Origin: a virus
IMG/VR virus record: IMGVR_UViG_3300042473_000800
Coordinates: 1 to 37,283 of that record
DNA length: 37,283 nucleotides
Direction: 5' to 3' (one strand)
Part shown: positions 29,558 through 37,016 of the stretch, piece after piece
Layout of the letters: each line of letters starts with the position of its first letter
How positions within the stretch are numbered: position 1 is the stretch's first letter
The notes under the pieces: generated by a model
Databases searched by the model: none
The model's input: only the letters and a program-made list of their open reading frames with translations
What the model was told of the DNA's origin: nothing
Program-made: the position numbers and the translations under genes

Positions 29558-30619
29558 ATGGCTCGCCGCTCGCTTAACTTCATTGCCGACACAGCCACCG
29601 GGAGGCTTTTGCAGTCCACCAGTGCGACGACATCCGCCGCTGTTCCGGCGCTTGTCTTTGGCGACACCGTCCCGGTCACGGTTTTGCTTGTCGAGCCAAA
29701 CCCCGGCGGCGGAATTGATAACCCATGGCGCAACGTCGATCTTGACGGGCGCACGATCCGCATTGCGATTGGAACCCCAGGCGGGGAGCCAGCTGCATAC
29801 GCGGAGATCGTAGGAGAGCCAATTGCGCCGGATATCGACATTGCCGACCTTGGGTCGTCTGGCTTTGAGTCGCAGTCGATCACGCTAACCGGTGACATTG
29901 ACGGCGGCACCTATCGGCTGGAATACGACGGCGATTATAGCGACGAGATCGCACACGACGCCACGCCCGCCACGCTACAAGTTGCATTGCGCGCCTTGAC
30001 ATCGCTTGCCGTATCTGTCTCTGGCGCATTCCCGGCCTACGTCGTCAAGTTCCCCGCCGATGTTGTCGATCCAGAATTATTCACCGCTGATCCATCAGGA
30101 TTGCGCCCGCCGGCTTGGCGATCTGGCGACCTATCGCTGAACACCGATGAGATGGACGACTTGCTAGACAGCAAGGCGAGCGTGCAAACACAATTTGAGA
30201 TTGAGCTTTGGGATGACACCGAATCCGAGGCGTGGACTGTTTTTCAGGGGCCGGTCACTGTCCGCAATGAGGTGATTCCCGGCGACCCAACGACGCCGAC
30301 AAGCGGGCCGATCTACCCGACCCTTGAGGGTCTGGTTGCGCTCCGATTGGTCAACCTATCAATCTACAACAACAGCGGCGACGACGTGACCTTTAACGAC
30401 GTGCTCTGCCCCTATGAGGAGTTGACGCCAGTTGGCGAGGTTGACCCACTCAACGTCACCTATGTCGCCGCAAGCTCCGCATCGATCGTCGGCCAATCTG
30501 ACGGCGAGGTTGATTGCGGATTTACCAGCGGAACATCCATCAGCACGGGAGGCGTGCTTGCGTTGCCAATAGTCACCCGCCCCGGCAGCACTGTTACCCT
30601 TAGCCTTGTTGGCGCATAA
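29558..30619 (+). CDS. Tail tip protein, unassigned (4)
   Basis: A 353-residue beta-rich protein. It contains GDTVPVTVLLVEPNPGGG near the N-terminus and a Gly/Ser/Thr-rich end (TSISTGGVLALPIVTRPGS). The pattern of an extended beta structure with low charge fits a tail tip or upper baseplate component. Not assigned to a family. Confidence 0.5.
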   Translation: MARRSLNFIADTATGRLLQSTSATTSAAVPALVFGDTVPVTVLLVEPNPGGGIDNPWRNVDLDGRTIRIAIGTPGGEPAAYAEIVGEPIAPDIDIADLGSSGFESQSITLTGDIDGGTYRLEYDGDYSDEIAHDATPATLQVALRALTSLAVSVSGAFPAYVVKFPADVVDPELFTADPSGLRPPAWRSGDLSLNTDEMDDLLDSKASVQTQFEIELWDDTESEAWTVFQGPVTVRNEVIPGDPTTPTSGPIYPTLEGLVALRLVNLSIYNNSGDDVTFNDVLCPYEELTPVGEVDPLNVTYVAASSASIVGQSDGEVDCGFTSGTSISTGGVLALPIVTRPGSTVTLSLVGA

Positions 30620-30635
30620 TAAATCCAGCAATCCA

Positions 30636-30974
30636 ATGAGCGCAGCCACCTATAACCTAGCCATTGAGGCCGGCACAACCTACCGCCGCACGCTGCGCTT
30701 TTTCACCGATACGGCGCGCACTGTTCCGGTGGATTTGACCGGATGCGAGATCGCCGCATGGATGACGCGCAACGCCCGCAAGGTTGAGTTTGCCGTTGAG
30801 ATCACCGATGCGGAAAACGGCACGGCGACCATCTATCTAGCCCCCGCGCAGACCATCGATATCCCGCCGAGTGCCTATGCGTGGGACATGCTCCTGCGCG
30901 ACCCTTCCGGCGACATTGCAAAAACCTTCAAGGGCATCGTTGCAGTTAGCCCAACGCAAACCCAGTTGCCATGA
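30636..30974 (+). CDS. Baseplate/fibre connector domain protein
   Basis: A 112-residue protein with YNLAIEAGTTYRRTLRFFTD, then DLTGCEIAAWMTR. This is the start pattern of a domain widely found just before tail fibres in phages (BppU N-terminal-like). It probably joins fibre and tip. The ATG at 30636 follows an A-rich leader; the stop overlaps the next start. Confidence 0.6.
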   Translation: MSAATYNLAIEAGTTYRRTLRFFTDTARTVPVDLTGCEIAAWMTRNARKVEFAVEITDAENGTATIYLAPAQTIDIPPSAYAWDMLLRDPSGDIAKTFKGIVAVSPTQTQLP

Positions 30975-31942
30975 GTGTTTTAATCATCGAGGAAGACGAC
31001 TCAATTTCGTTTGTTGAGATTGCCGAGCAAGGCCCGGAAGGTCGCCCAGGCGAGAGCGCTTACGAGTTGGCCGTAGACGCCGGCTACGAGGGCACAGAGG
31101 AGGACTGGATCGCCGCCGTTGAGGCTGCGCGCACCTCTGCCGAGGAGTCCGCTGAGACTGCCGAGGGGTTTGCCGAGACTGCCGGCGCCGCAGCAACCGC
31201 TGCTGAGGGATTTGCCGATACCGCATCCGCTGCTGCGACATCCGCAGCAGATGATGCCAGCGCCGCCAGTGCATCAGCCACGGCCGCCGAGAGCGCCAAA
31301 GATGCCGCAGAGGATGCCGCCGTAGCTGCCGGGCTTTCAGAGACCGCAGCAAGCGCGGCTGAATCCACGGCATCCAACTGGGCCTTCACCGCGACCACGC
31401 AAGCCACAACCGCGACCACGCAAGCGGGCGAGGCAGCAACCAGCGCCACCACGGCGAGCAACTCGGCGAGTGCCGCCGCAACCAGCGCAACGGCTGCTAG
31501 CGGGTCTGCCAGCGCAGCCAGCGCCAGCGCAGCCTCTGCATCATCGAGCGCAACCACGGCGACGACCCAAGCGGGCATCGCGACGACCAAGGCCGGCGAG
31601 GCTGCAACAAGCGCAACCTCTGCCAGCGCAAGCGCAGCCATTGCGCTACCCACGACCATCACCGAAAGCACGACGGCCCGCACGCTGGCGCTAACGGATA
31701 GCGGCAAATTCATCCGCCTCACCAACGCATCAAGCTGCGCCATCACCGTGCCTCCGCAAACCGATGTTACATGGTCGGACGGCGACATCATCTATTTCCG
31801 CATCGCCGCGGCTGGCATTCCGACAATTGTCGAGGGATTGGGCGTGACCGTTAACAACAAGGCCGCCGTTTCCTACATGGCGCAGCACGGAACTTTTGCC
31901 CTGCGCCGCACCTCCACCTCTAACGTCTGGGATCTGATCTAA
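30971..31942 (+). CDS. Ala/Ser-rich tail fibre
   Basis: A 323-residue fibre protein. After an N-terminal domain with QGPEGRPGESAYELA, residues about 50-225 are almost wholly Ala, Ser, Thr and Glu in short repeats such as ATTATTQAGEAATSAT, a triple-stranded coiled-coil shaft. A C-terminal beta domain follows (FIRLTNASSCAITVP). The long frame seen on the opposite strand is a by-product of this bias. The stop overlaps the next ATG. Confidence 0.72.
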   Translation: MSVLIIEEDDSISFVEIAEQGPEGRPGESAYELAVDAGYEGTEEDWIAAVEAARTSAEESAETAEGFAETAGAAATAAEGFADTASAAATSAADDASAASASATAAESAKDAAEDAAVAAGLSETAASAAESTASNWAFTATTQATTATTQAGEAATSATTASNSASAAATSATAASGSASAASASAASASSSATTATTQAGIATTKAGEAATSATSASASAAIALPTTITESTTARTLALTDSGKFIRLTNASSCAITVPPQTDVTWSDGDIIYFRIAAAGIPTIVEGLGVTVNNKAAVSYMAQHGTFALRRTSTSNVWDLI

Positions 31943-32730
31943 TGTTACTGGACACTGTATCCGCATCCCGTCGCCGTGACGTTTACGACGTTGACGCTCA
32001 GGCGTATATTACGGCTGTAGAGGCGGCGGATGGTCAGCGACTTGAGGATTCTGTTAGGGTTGCAATACACAATTTTGTTATTGGGTGCAAAGCGGATGCG
32101 TCTCCCGCAACCGGCGTTAGTAATTGGGCTGCTATGGGCAAAGCCTTCCTTATGCGAGGGCCTAGAACGATTGCTGGAGCTTTCACTCCACTAAAAGGCT
32201 CCGCAGGAACCAATAATGGCTTCACCAATAGTGACTACTCTCGAAAACGCGGCCCCCTTAGTAATGGTGTAAAAAATTTCAGCACCGGAACAGGCGGCAC
32301 CGATTACGCAACAAACAACCACCACATGGCAACTTGGTTGTCGGATTGGTCAGTAAGCGCAAACCTAATTCGGAGCGGAGGAATCGCCTACTTGATCACG
32401 GCATCTGGTGGGGCTGGAACATCTACGATTCAAACCAGAAGTCGAAGTCTGTCCCGCTTCGACACAAGTCCGGCTGTGACGGCTACGGGCTACAATGGCT
32501 TTGTTGGTGTGTCGCGCACCGTTAGCGCCAATTACCAATCTTTGGCCAATGGATCAATTGCGACTCATACGACCACATCTTCCACACCCAGCGCAGCAGG
32601 AACACTTTTGTGGGATTCAATCTCCTCCACCTTTTCGCTGGGGTTTCATAGCGAGGGCAACGCAGTGACACTAACTAGTTTGAGGACACGCCTGACAGAC
32701 TACATGAACGCAATTGCGGTATTACCATAA
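31942..32730 (+). CDS. Candidate receptor-binding fibre tip
   Basis: A 262-residue protein rich in Ser, Thr, Gly and Asn. The N-terminus (RRDVYDVDAQAYITAVEAA) resembles that of several phage proteins found at fibre ends. By eye its DNA is lower in G+C than both neighbours, consistent with recent exchange, common for receptor-binding genes. Position after the fibre shaft supports the role; no motif proves it. Confidence 0.55.
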   Translation: MLLDTVSASRRRDVYDVDAQAYITAVEAADGQRLEDSVRVAIHNFVIGCKADASPATGVSNWAAMGKAFLMRGPRTIAGAFTPLKGSAGTNNGFTNSDYSRKRGPLSNGVKNFSTGTGGTDYATNNHHMATWLSDWSVSANLIRSGGIAYLITASGGAGTSTIQTRSRSLSRFDTSPAVTATGYNGFVGVSRTVSANYQSLANGSIATHTTTSSTPSAAGTLLWDSISSTFSLGFHSEGNAVTLTSLRTRLTDYMNAIAVLP

Positions 32731-32736
32731 CTCATC

Positions 32737-33213
32737 ATGCAGCACATCTACGACCCCGCCACCTCCCGCGTCCTATGGTCTGGCCCCGCGTATATCGTGG
32801 ACGGCGCTCCCGGCATCGTCGACCCGCCGCTCGTCCTGCTCGATGAGGTCAACCCGGAGCCTCCGCAATACGACCCCGCCACCCAGACGCTGGAGCAATC
32901 CCGCGCTGCCGATCTGGACGCAAAGGAATGGCGCACCGTCTGGACTATCCGTGACCTAACGACCGAGGAGATCGCCGCCGCCCATGCCATCGCACCCGTT
33001 ACCCCGCGCCAGTTCCGGCTTGCCCTGATAGGCATCGGCATCAGCCCCGCCGCTATCTCGGCCATGCTTGCAGGCGATGAGGCAGCGCTCACCGAATGGG
33101 ACTACGCGCAGGAGATCCGGCGCGACCACCCCCTAGTCGAGTCCCTGCGCCTCACGCTCGGCAAATCGCCCGAGCAGGTCGACGCCGTCTTTGCTGCTGC
33201 CTCTGCTCTCTAA
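32737..33213 (+). CDS. Tail fibre assembly-like protein
   Basis: A 158-residue protein. The C-terminal half has TPRQFRLALIGIGISPAAI and YAQEIRRDHPLVESL, a pattern common in phage proteins after fibres and in fibre chaperones. The N-terminus (HIYDPATSRVLWSG and a second YDPATQTLEQ) has two similar strand units. Last gene of the tail module. Confidence 0.6.
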   Translation: MQHIYDPATSRVLWSGPAYIVDGAPGIVDPPLVLLDEVNPEPPQYDPATQTLEQSRAADLDAKEWRTVWTIRDLTTEEIAAAHAIAPVTPRQFRLALIGIGISPAAISAMLAGDEAALTEWDYAQEIRRDHPLVESLRLTLGKSPEQVDAVFAAASAL

Positions 33214-33232
33214 TTGATACCCGCCAACCATT

Positions 33233-33400
33233 ATGCGCGACCATAAAACAACCATCGTCGGCGCCGCTCTTGCGGGCCTTTACGTCCTGCAAGATGTCCA
33301 ACTCCGCGGCGCATGCCTGAGCGATTGGACGACCTACGCAATCCCCACTGCTATCGCCATCCTTGGCTACCTCGCCGCAGACTCAAAGCCAAAGCCATGA
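33233..33400 (+). CDS. Small membrane protein, holin candidate
   Basis: A 55-residue frame with two hydrophobic stretches (about 7-21 and 32-48) and charged ends. The size and topology suit a small holin, and it is the first gene of the lysis region. The stop overlaps the lipoprotein start. A second candidate lies at 34139, so which is the holin is open. Confidence 0.5.
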   Translation: MRDHKTTIVGAALAGLYVLQDVQLRGACLSDWTTYAIPTAIAILGYLAADSKPKP

Positions 33401-33555
33401 AAACCCTCGCCATCATCATCATCGCCGCGGTCGCACTCTCGTCATGCGCTGGCCTCACATCGTTTACGATCTCGACGCCCTACGGTGACGCAAGCAAGGA
33501 CGCGCTTGGCAACGTCTCGATCTCGCCTCGCGCTATCATCATTCCGGCCAAATAA
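33397..33555 (+). CDS. Small lipoprotein (possible outer spanin)
   Basis: A 52-residue protein with a signal peptide and lipobox: MKTLAIIIIAAVALSSCAG, with Cys17 as the acylation site. The mature part is only about 36 residues. Outer spanins (Rz1-like) have this form and lie in lysis cassettes. No inner-membrane Rz partner is evident, so this is a candidate only. The lipobox suggests a diderm host. Confidence 0.6.
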   Translation: MKTLAIIIIAAVALSSCAGLTSFTISTPYGDASKDALGNVSISPRAIIIPAK

Positions 33556-34139
33556 TGACACCGCGCAAACGCCCGCAGGCAAGCGCCGTCGTAGTGCTCG
33601 CCGCTGCTGCCCGGTCATGGGCAGAGCACCACCCGGACGGTGAGCCGCGGCCCAAGGCGTTCCTCCTCGGCGTGCGTGGCTACTACCGGGACACGATGGG
33701 CAAGGTCGGCATCAACGACCGGGGCATCTATGACGATGCGCTGTTTGTCATCGAGGGGCAAAGCGTCGAGGGTTTCAACGGTAACACAGATCCAAGCATT
33801 CAGACTCCAGGCATCGCCACGCTGTGCACCGGCTGGCATCCCTACAAGCGCGGCAACCACGGGATCAGCAAGCCGGGGGGCGGCTATCCAGCATTCAGGC
33901 CGGCCACGCCCGACGAGTCCCTGCCGGTCAAGCGCGACGGCGAGATCGCGTTTCCTTCCAAGCGGGCCGGCGTGGCGATCAACATCCATAAGGGAGGCTA
34001 CAAGACCACCAGCAGCGCCGGCTGTCAGACGATCCATCCCGATCAGTGGTGGCAGTTTCTTAACCTCGCCGGGGGCGCCATGACCCGCGCCGGCATGAAA
34101 ACCATCCAGTATGGTCTAATCGAGGGGCCGTTAGTCTGA
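33555..34139 (+). CDS. Candidate endolysin, L,D-transpeptidase-like
   Basis: A 194-residue protein. Residues 145-157 (HKGGY ... SSAGC) give a His followed by S-x-G-C, the arrangement at the active site of YkuD-type L,D-transpeptidases, with Cys157 as the possible nucleophile. A conserved-looking stretch RGYYRDTMGKVGINDRGIYD comes earlier. It lies between small membrane proteins, the classical endolysin place. No lysozyme, amidase or CHAP motif is found elsewhere in the genome. The enzyme class is inferred. Confidence 0.5.
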   Translation: MTPRKRPQASAVVVLAAAARSWAEHHPDGEPRPKAFLLGVRGYYRDTMGKVGINDRGIYDDALFVIEGQSVEGFNGNTDPSIQTPGIATLCTGWHPYKRGNHGISKPGGGYPAFRPATPDESLPVKRDGEIAFPSKRAGVAINIHKGGYKTTSSAGCQTIHPDQWWQFLNLAGGAMTRAGMKTIQYGLIEGPLV

Positions 34140-34324
34140 TGCAGGCGCAAGACATGCACGCAGAGACGATCTCCAAAATCGTTGGCGCACTCGGGATCAA
34201 CACGATTGCCATCATCACCTCCTATCAAGAGCAGTTTGAATGGTGGCTGCGGGTCGCCTCGCTCGTCGTCGCGATCACCTACACCAGCATCCTGATTTTC
34301 CGAGCGTTGAGAAAGCCGCGTTGA
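34139..34324 (+). CDS. Small membrane protein, second holin candidate
   Basis: A 61-residue protein with a moderately hydrophobic N-terminal stretch (about 12-27) and a clear membrane helix (about 37-55) ending in a basic tail RALRKPR. The layout resembles short holins or pinholins. It shares a base with the endolysin candidate stop. Confidence 0.5.
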   Translation: MQAQDMHAETISKIVGALGINTIAIITSYQEQFEWWLRVASLVVAITYTSILIFRALRKPR

Positions 34325-34346
34325 ATCGACCCTAACACACAACCGC

Positions 34347-35144
34347 ATGATAAAATCAAAAGCCCGCTTGTTGCTGCAAATCTCAGACCTTCATGTCGGA
34401 TCAACGGTCGGGCTGTGGCCGGAAGGGTTCACCTCTAACGAGGGTTATCCAATCGGGCAAAACAAGTTCCAGAAATGGCTCTGGAAGTGTTGGCTGGACA
34501 TGCAGGATTGGGTTGATCGCGTGACCGATGGCGACTCATTCGACCTAGTGGTTAACGGCGACCTTGTCGAAGGCATCCACCACCGCAGCCTGCAAGTCAT
34601 GTCGCCCGACGTTGGCGACCAGACCGCAGCCGTGGACAGCGTGCTAGAACGGCTAACCAAGAGCGCCGAGTCCATCCACATCATCAAAGGCACCGAGTGC
34701 CACACGCGAAACGACGAGATCCGCCTTGGCCGCGCAATGGGCGCGTCCATCGACCCAGTGACCGGACAAAACGCATGGGACTCGCTCGACATCGAGCTAC
34801 ACGGCACGCTCTACAATTTCGCGCACCACATCAGCGCCACGGCCAGAACCTACCTTGAGGCGGGGGCGCACAGCATTTCACTGGGGAACATCTCCCACTC
34901 CCGCGCACGCTCAGGCAAGCGGGTGCCACTGGTGGTTGGGCGAGCGCACCGGCACCGGCACGGTGTCTGGAACGACGGAAACCAGATCAGCGCCATCTGT
35001 GGCGCATGGCAGGGTCTGACGCGCCACGGATACAAAGTGGTGCCAGACGCCATTTGCCAGCCGTCAGCGATCATCTACGACGCACGCACCACCGACAAGG
35101 GCGACCTCCCACTGGTGCATCAACGAGTCTACACCGCAAGCTGA
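34347..35144 (+). CDS. Calcineurin-like metallophosphoesterase
   Basis: A 265-residue enzyme. SDLHVGS (13-19) and NGDLVEG give the first two metal motifs, KGTECH replaces the usual GNH-E motif, and later HH and GRAHRHRHG supply histidine ligands. Phages carry such enzymes near the late region; proposed roles include DNA-end or RNA phosphate processing, none established here. The leader ACACACAACCGC is A/C-rich without Shine-Dalgarno. Confidence 0.75.
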   Translation: MIKSKARLLLQISDLHVGSTVGLWPEGFTSNEGYPIGQNKFQKWLWKCWLDMQDWVDRVTDGDSFDLVVNGDLVEGIHHRSLQVMSPDVGDQTAAVDSVLERLTKSAESIHIIKGTECHTRNDEIRLGRAMGASIDPVTGQNAWDSLDIELHGTLYNFAHHISATARTYLEAGAHSISLGNISHSRARSGKRVPLVVGRAHRHRHGVWNDGNQISAICGAWQGLTRHGYKVVPDAICQPSAIIYDARTTDKGDLPLVHQRVYTAS

Positions 35145-35145
35145 C

Positions 35146-35406
35146 ATGGCAAAACACATCGGAAAACGAGACGAGCTAACCCACGCCATCGACCTAGCCC
35201 TAGCCGCCACCGTCGTGCATGACCGCAGGCGGGCCGGCGAGTTCACCGCCCGCGAGTTCCAAGCCCGCGCCCGCGAAAGTGGATCCACTTTGAGCTTTGA
35301 GGCTTGCCGGTCACGCCTCGCATCGCTGGCCGACCGTGGCAAGTTCGCCTGCCGCGTCATCTCTGAGGGTGGCCGGCTGGTCAGGGTTTATTCTGCGGAG
35401 GGCTGA
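35146..35406 (+). CDS. Small winged-helix protein
   Basis: An 86-residue protein with FTAREFQARARESG, CRSRLASLADRGKFA and a wing ending LVRVYSAEG, close in plan to the winged helix at 7933. It begins one base after the phosphoesterase gene and its end overlaps the convergent acetyltransferase gene by 19 bp. Probably DNA binding. Confidence 0.6.
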   Translation: MAKHIGKRDELTHAIDLALAATVVHDRRRAGEFTAREFQARARESGSTLSFEACRSRLASLADRGKFACRVISEGGRLVRVYSAEG

Positions 35407-35891
35407 GCGGGTCGGCTGACGGTCATCCATTCGCGCATCGCGGGGGATGGGTGAGCCACGTTTAGCGCCCCGTGCTTCTCTGTGACGCATTCCCACAGCT
35501 TAGTCATTACGCCGCGCCTTCGATGGTCAGGATGCACCCATGCGCCAACCAGTCGCAACCCTCCGCGCATCTCGCCAACGGTGACACACCCAATCGGCTT
35601 GCCGGATTCAACCATTAGCCACGCCTCGCCATGTGCTGACTCGCAGATCGGCGGCGAGTCATAATTCATTTCCAGCGCAAGCCGCCGCATTAGGTCGCGA
35701 GCCACCGCTGATGGCATTGGCTCAAAGTGGCGATGAAATTCCCAGTGCGTTGAGAAATTCAGGATGCAGGATCGGCCATCTTTTAGGCGCGGATAATTGG
35801 CCGGCTCCGATCTGTGAAGCCCGAAATCCCAGCGTGGCAAAATCCATGCTCGGCGGATGTCGCATCGGTCATTTTCGGCTTGGCTTTTCAT
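35388..35891 (-). CDS. GNAT-family acetyltransferase
   Basis: A 167-residue protein, last gene of the leftward operon. The acetyl-CoA-binding motif A is VGAWVHPDHRRRGVMTKLWE (about 114-133), preceded by the strand GKPIGCVTVGEMRGG. The substrate is unknown. It overlaps the upstream XRE regulator by 4 bp. Acetyltransferases of this kind occur in phages as lysogenic-conversion or anti-host factors, which is inference here. Confidence 0.75.
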   Translation of the reverse strand: MKSQAENDRCDIRRAWILPRWDFGLHRSEPANYPRLKDGRSCILNFSTHWEFHRHFEPMPSAVARDLMRRLALEMNYDSPPICESAHGEAWLMVESGKPIGCVTVGEMRGGLRLVGAWVHPDHRRRGVMTKLWECVTEKHGALNVAHPSPAMREWMTVSRPAQPSAE

Positions 35892-36094
35892 GCCGGTTTG
35901 TTGGTTTTCACCTCATCAACCGGCAGCCTAGCCAATCGCGCCAGAACGCCCTCTACGGCGACGGGCAGCGGCTCGCGGCTTCCGGTCAGCCAATGGCTGA
36001 TGGTTCGCTCTGAGACCTCCAGAGTGGCGGCAAGCTGGGGCTGCGTCATGCCGAGGCGCGATTGCTCGGAGCGGAGTTGTTCGGAGAAGGTCAT
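35888..36094 (-). CDS. Cro/XRE-type regulator
   Basis: A 68-residue protein that is mostly one helix-turn-helix: RLGMTQPQLAATLEVSERT and ISHWLTGSREPLP. Its size resembles Cro. It overlaps both neighbours by 4 bp in the leftward operon. It is a candidate binder of the two palindromes before the operon (36943-36978). Confidence 0.78.
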   Translation of the reverse strand: MTFSEQLRSEQSRLGMTQPQLAATLEVSERTISHWLTGSREPLPVAVEGVLARLARLPVDEVKTNKPA

Positions 36095-36312
36095 TGGGCT
36101 GGGTGGTTAGCTAACGCATCGTCGCAAATCCGCTCGATGCGCTCGGCAATGCGGATTAGTAATGGGTCACCCCCGACGCATTGGATCGTGTTGGCGTTGC
36201 GTTTGGCGCTCTCGACAGCGGCCAGCAGTTGGTCACGATCTGCCCGCATGAGGTCTAGCGCGTGCATGGCGGCATCGGCGCGCCACGTCTCGTTGATTGG
36301 TTCGGTGTTCAT
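36091..36312 (-). CDS. Small helical protein
   Basis: A 73-residue protein starting at 36312; an in-frame upstream ATG exists but would run through the preceding gene. Two helices (ALDLMRADRDQLLAAVESAK, IRIAERIERICDDAL) suggest a coiled hairpin. It resembles the short helical proteins common in phage operons. Function unknown. Confidence 0.5.
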   Translation of the reverse strand: MNTEPINETWRADAAMHALDLMRADRDQLLAAVESAKRNANTIQCVGGDPLLIRIAERIERICDDALANHPAQ

Positions 36313-36316
36313 GGGC

Positions 36317-36586
36317 TTAGGATTTGTGGAACTTTGCCGGGATGAGCGACCCGCCATCGAACACGGTCGGCAACTTGCCATCCGGCGACGGGTAGGCATA
36401 TTGCCTGTCGAGTTGGTCGCCATCAATGGCGCAATGCACGCTGCGGGTCAGCACCGCAACCGCGCCGCGTTTGGATGCAGCCATTGACTCGGCGTGAGCG
36501 CGGGACTCGGCGGGTTCAACGTCCACAACGTCGCCATCGCTATCGATGGTTTCGACGAGCCATTCGTAATAGGTATTCGTTTTCAT
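36317..36586 (-). CDS. Hypothetical small phage protein
   Basis: An 89-residue protein with an N-terminus of alternating strands (YYEWLVETIDSDGDVVDV) and a helix (RAHAESMAASKRG). It is an alpha/beta protein of a type often seen in phages. The leader CTTTCCAACCGAC is C-rich. The GC-rich T-arm-like hairpin lies just upstream. Confidence 0.55.
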   Translation of the reverse strand: MKTNTYYEWLVETIDSDGDVVDVEPAESRAHAESMAASKRGAVAVLTRSVHCAIDGDQLDRQYAYPSPDGKLPTVFDGGSLIPAKFHKS

Positions 36587-36604
36587 GTCGGTTGGAAAGG
36601 TTGC

Positions 36605-36625
36605 GCCGGGGGATCGAACCCCGGC
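36605..36625 (-). other. T-arm-like hairpin between two genes
   Basis: GCCGGGG and CCCCGGC pair over 7 bp around a 7-nt loop that reads TTCGATC on the minus strand, the consensus of a tRNA T loop. There is no matching acceptor or anticodon arm and the neighbouring gene ends 12 bp away, so it is not a tRNA. It lies 19 nt upstream of the gene starting at 36586. It may be a leader hairpin or a relic of a tRNA 3' half. Confidence 0.45.
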
Positions 36626-36636
36626 GGGGTGGATTG

Positions 36637-36885
36637 TTAGCTAACTAGGCGCATCGCCCGCGTAACGTTGTCAACGTAGGTGCCGGGGAAATAGTCAATC
36701 ATTGCGTTATCGCTTTCGCCCTTGGAAACCACCTTGATGCAAACAACCTCGTCGGCTTGGCCGTTTTTCTGGAACCGGATAACATATCGGGAAAAATCCC
36801 TGGTTGCTTCAAACGCGCAGCCGTGAAGGTTGGAGACGTTAAAGCCGTTTTTTTCGAGCTTCTTGGTGGCGGATGCAATGGTCAT
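36637..36885 (-). CDS. Hypothetical first gene of the leftward operon
   Basis: An 82-residue protein with the N-terminal helix TIASATKKLEKNGF and then strands (RYVIRFQKNGQADEVVCIKV). The C-terminus ends NVTRAMRLVS. Not recognised. The leader CCAAACCGAATCAACCAAC before the ATG is the A/C-rich type seen at plus-strand operon heads. Confidence 0.6.
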   Translation of the reverse strand: MTIASATKKLEKNGFNVSNLHGCAFEATRDFSRYVIRFQKNGQADEVVCIKVVSKGESDNAMIDYFPGTYVDNVTRAMRLVS

Positions 36886-36942
36886 GTTGGTTGATTCGGT
36901 TTGGTTTGATTGGGCGTCGCGTCGTGCAACTGAGCAAACACT

Positions 36943-36978
36943 CGCACACTGTGCGGGATCTGCCTAGCACAAAGTGCG
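36943..36978. promoter_or_regulatory. Two operator-like palindromes before the leftward operon
   Basis: CGCACACTGTGCG (36943-36955) is a perfect 6-bp palindrome with a 1-bp centre. AGCACAAAGTGCG (36966-36978) matches it at 10 of 13 positions and has its own GCAC-AAA-GTGC symmetry. Starts are 23 bp apart, about two helical turns, and they lie 58-93 bp before the operon start. This is a typical layout for a small dimeric regulator, most simply the XRE protein encoded in the same operon. Confidence 0.5.
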
Positions 36979-37016
36979 ATTATTTTCATTTTCCCTTATG
37001 CCCGTAGGAAAGAAAG

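Noticed and set aside
31084-31791. Long Ala/Val-rich minus-strand frame opposite the fibre
   Set aside because: A by-product of the repeated Ala/Ser/Thr codons in the fibre shaft.
36590-36670. Possible full tRNA on the minus strand around the T-arm hairpin
   Set aside because: No complementary acceptor strand or anticodon arm lies at the right distance, and the region overlaps the end of a gene.
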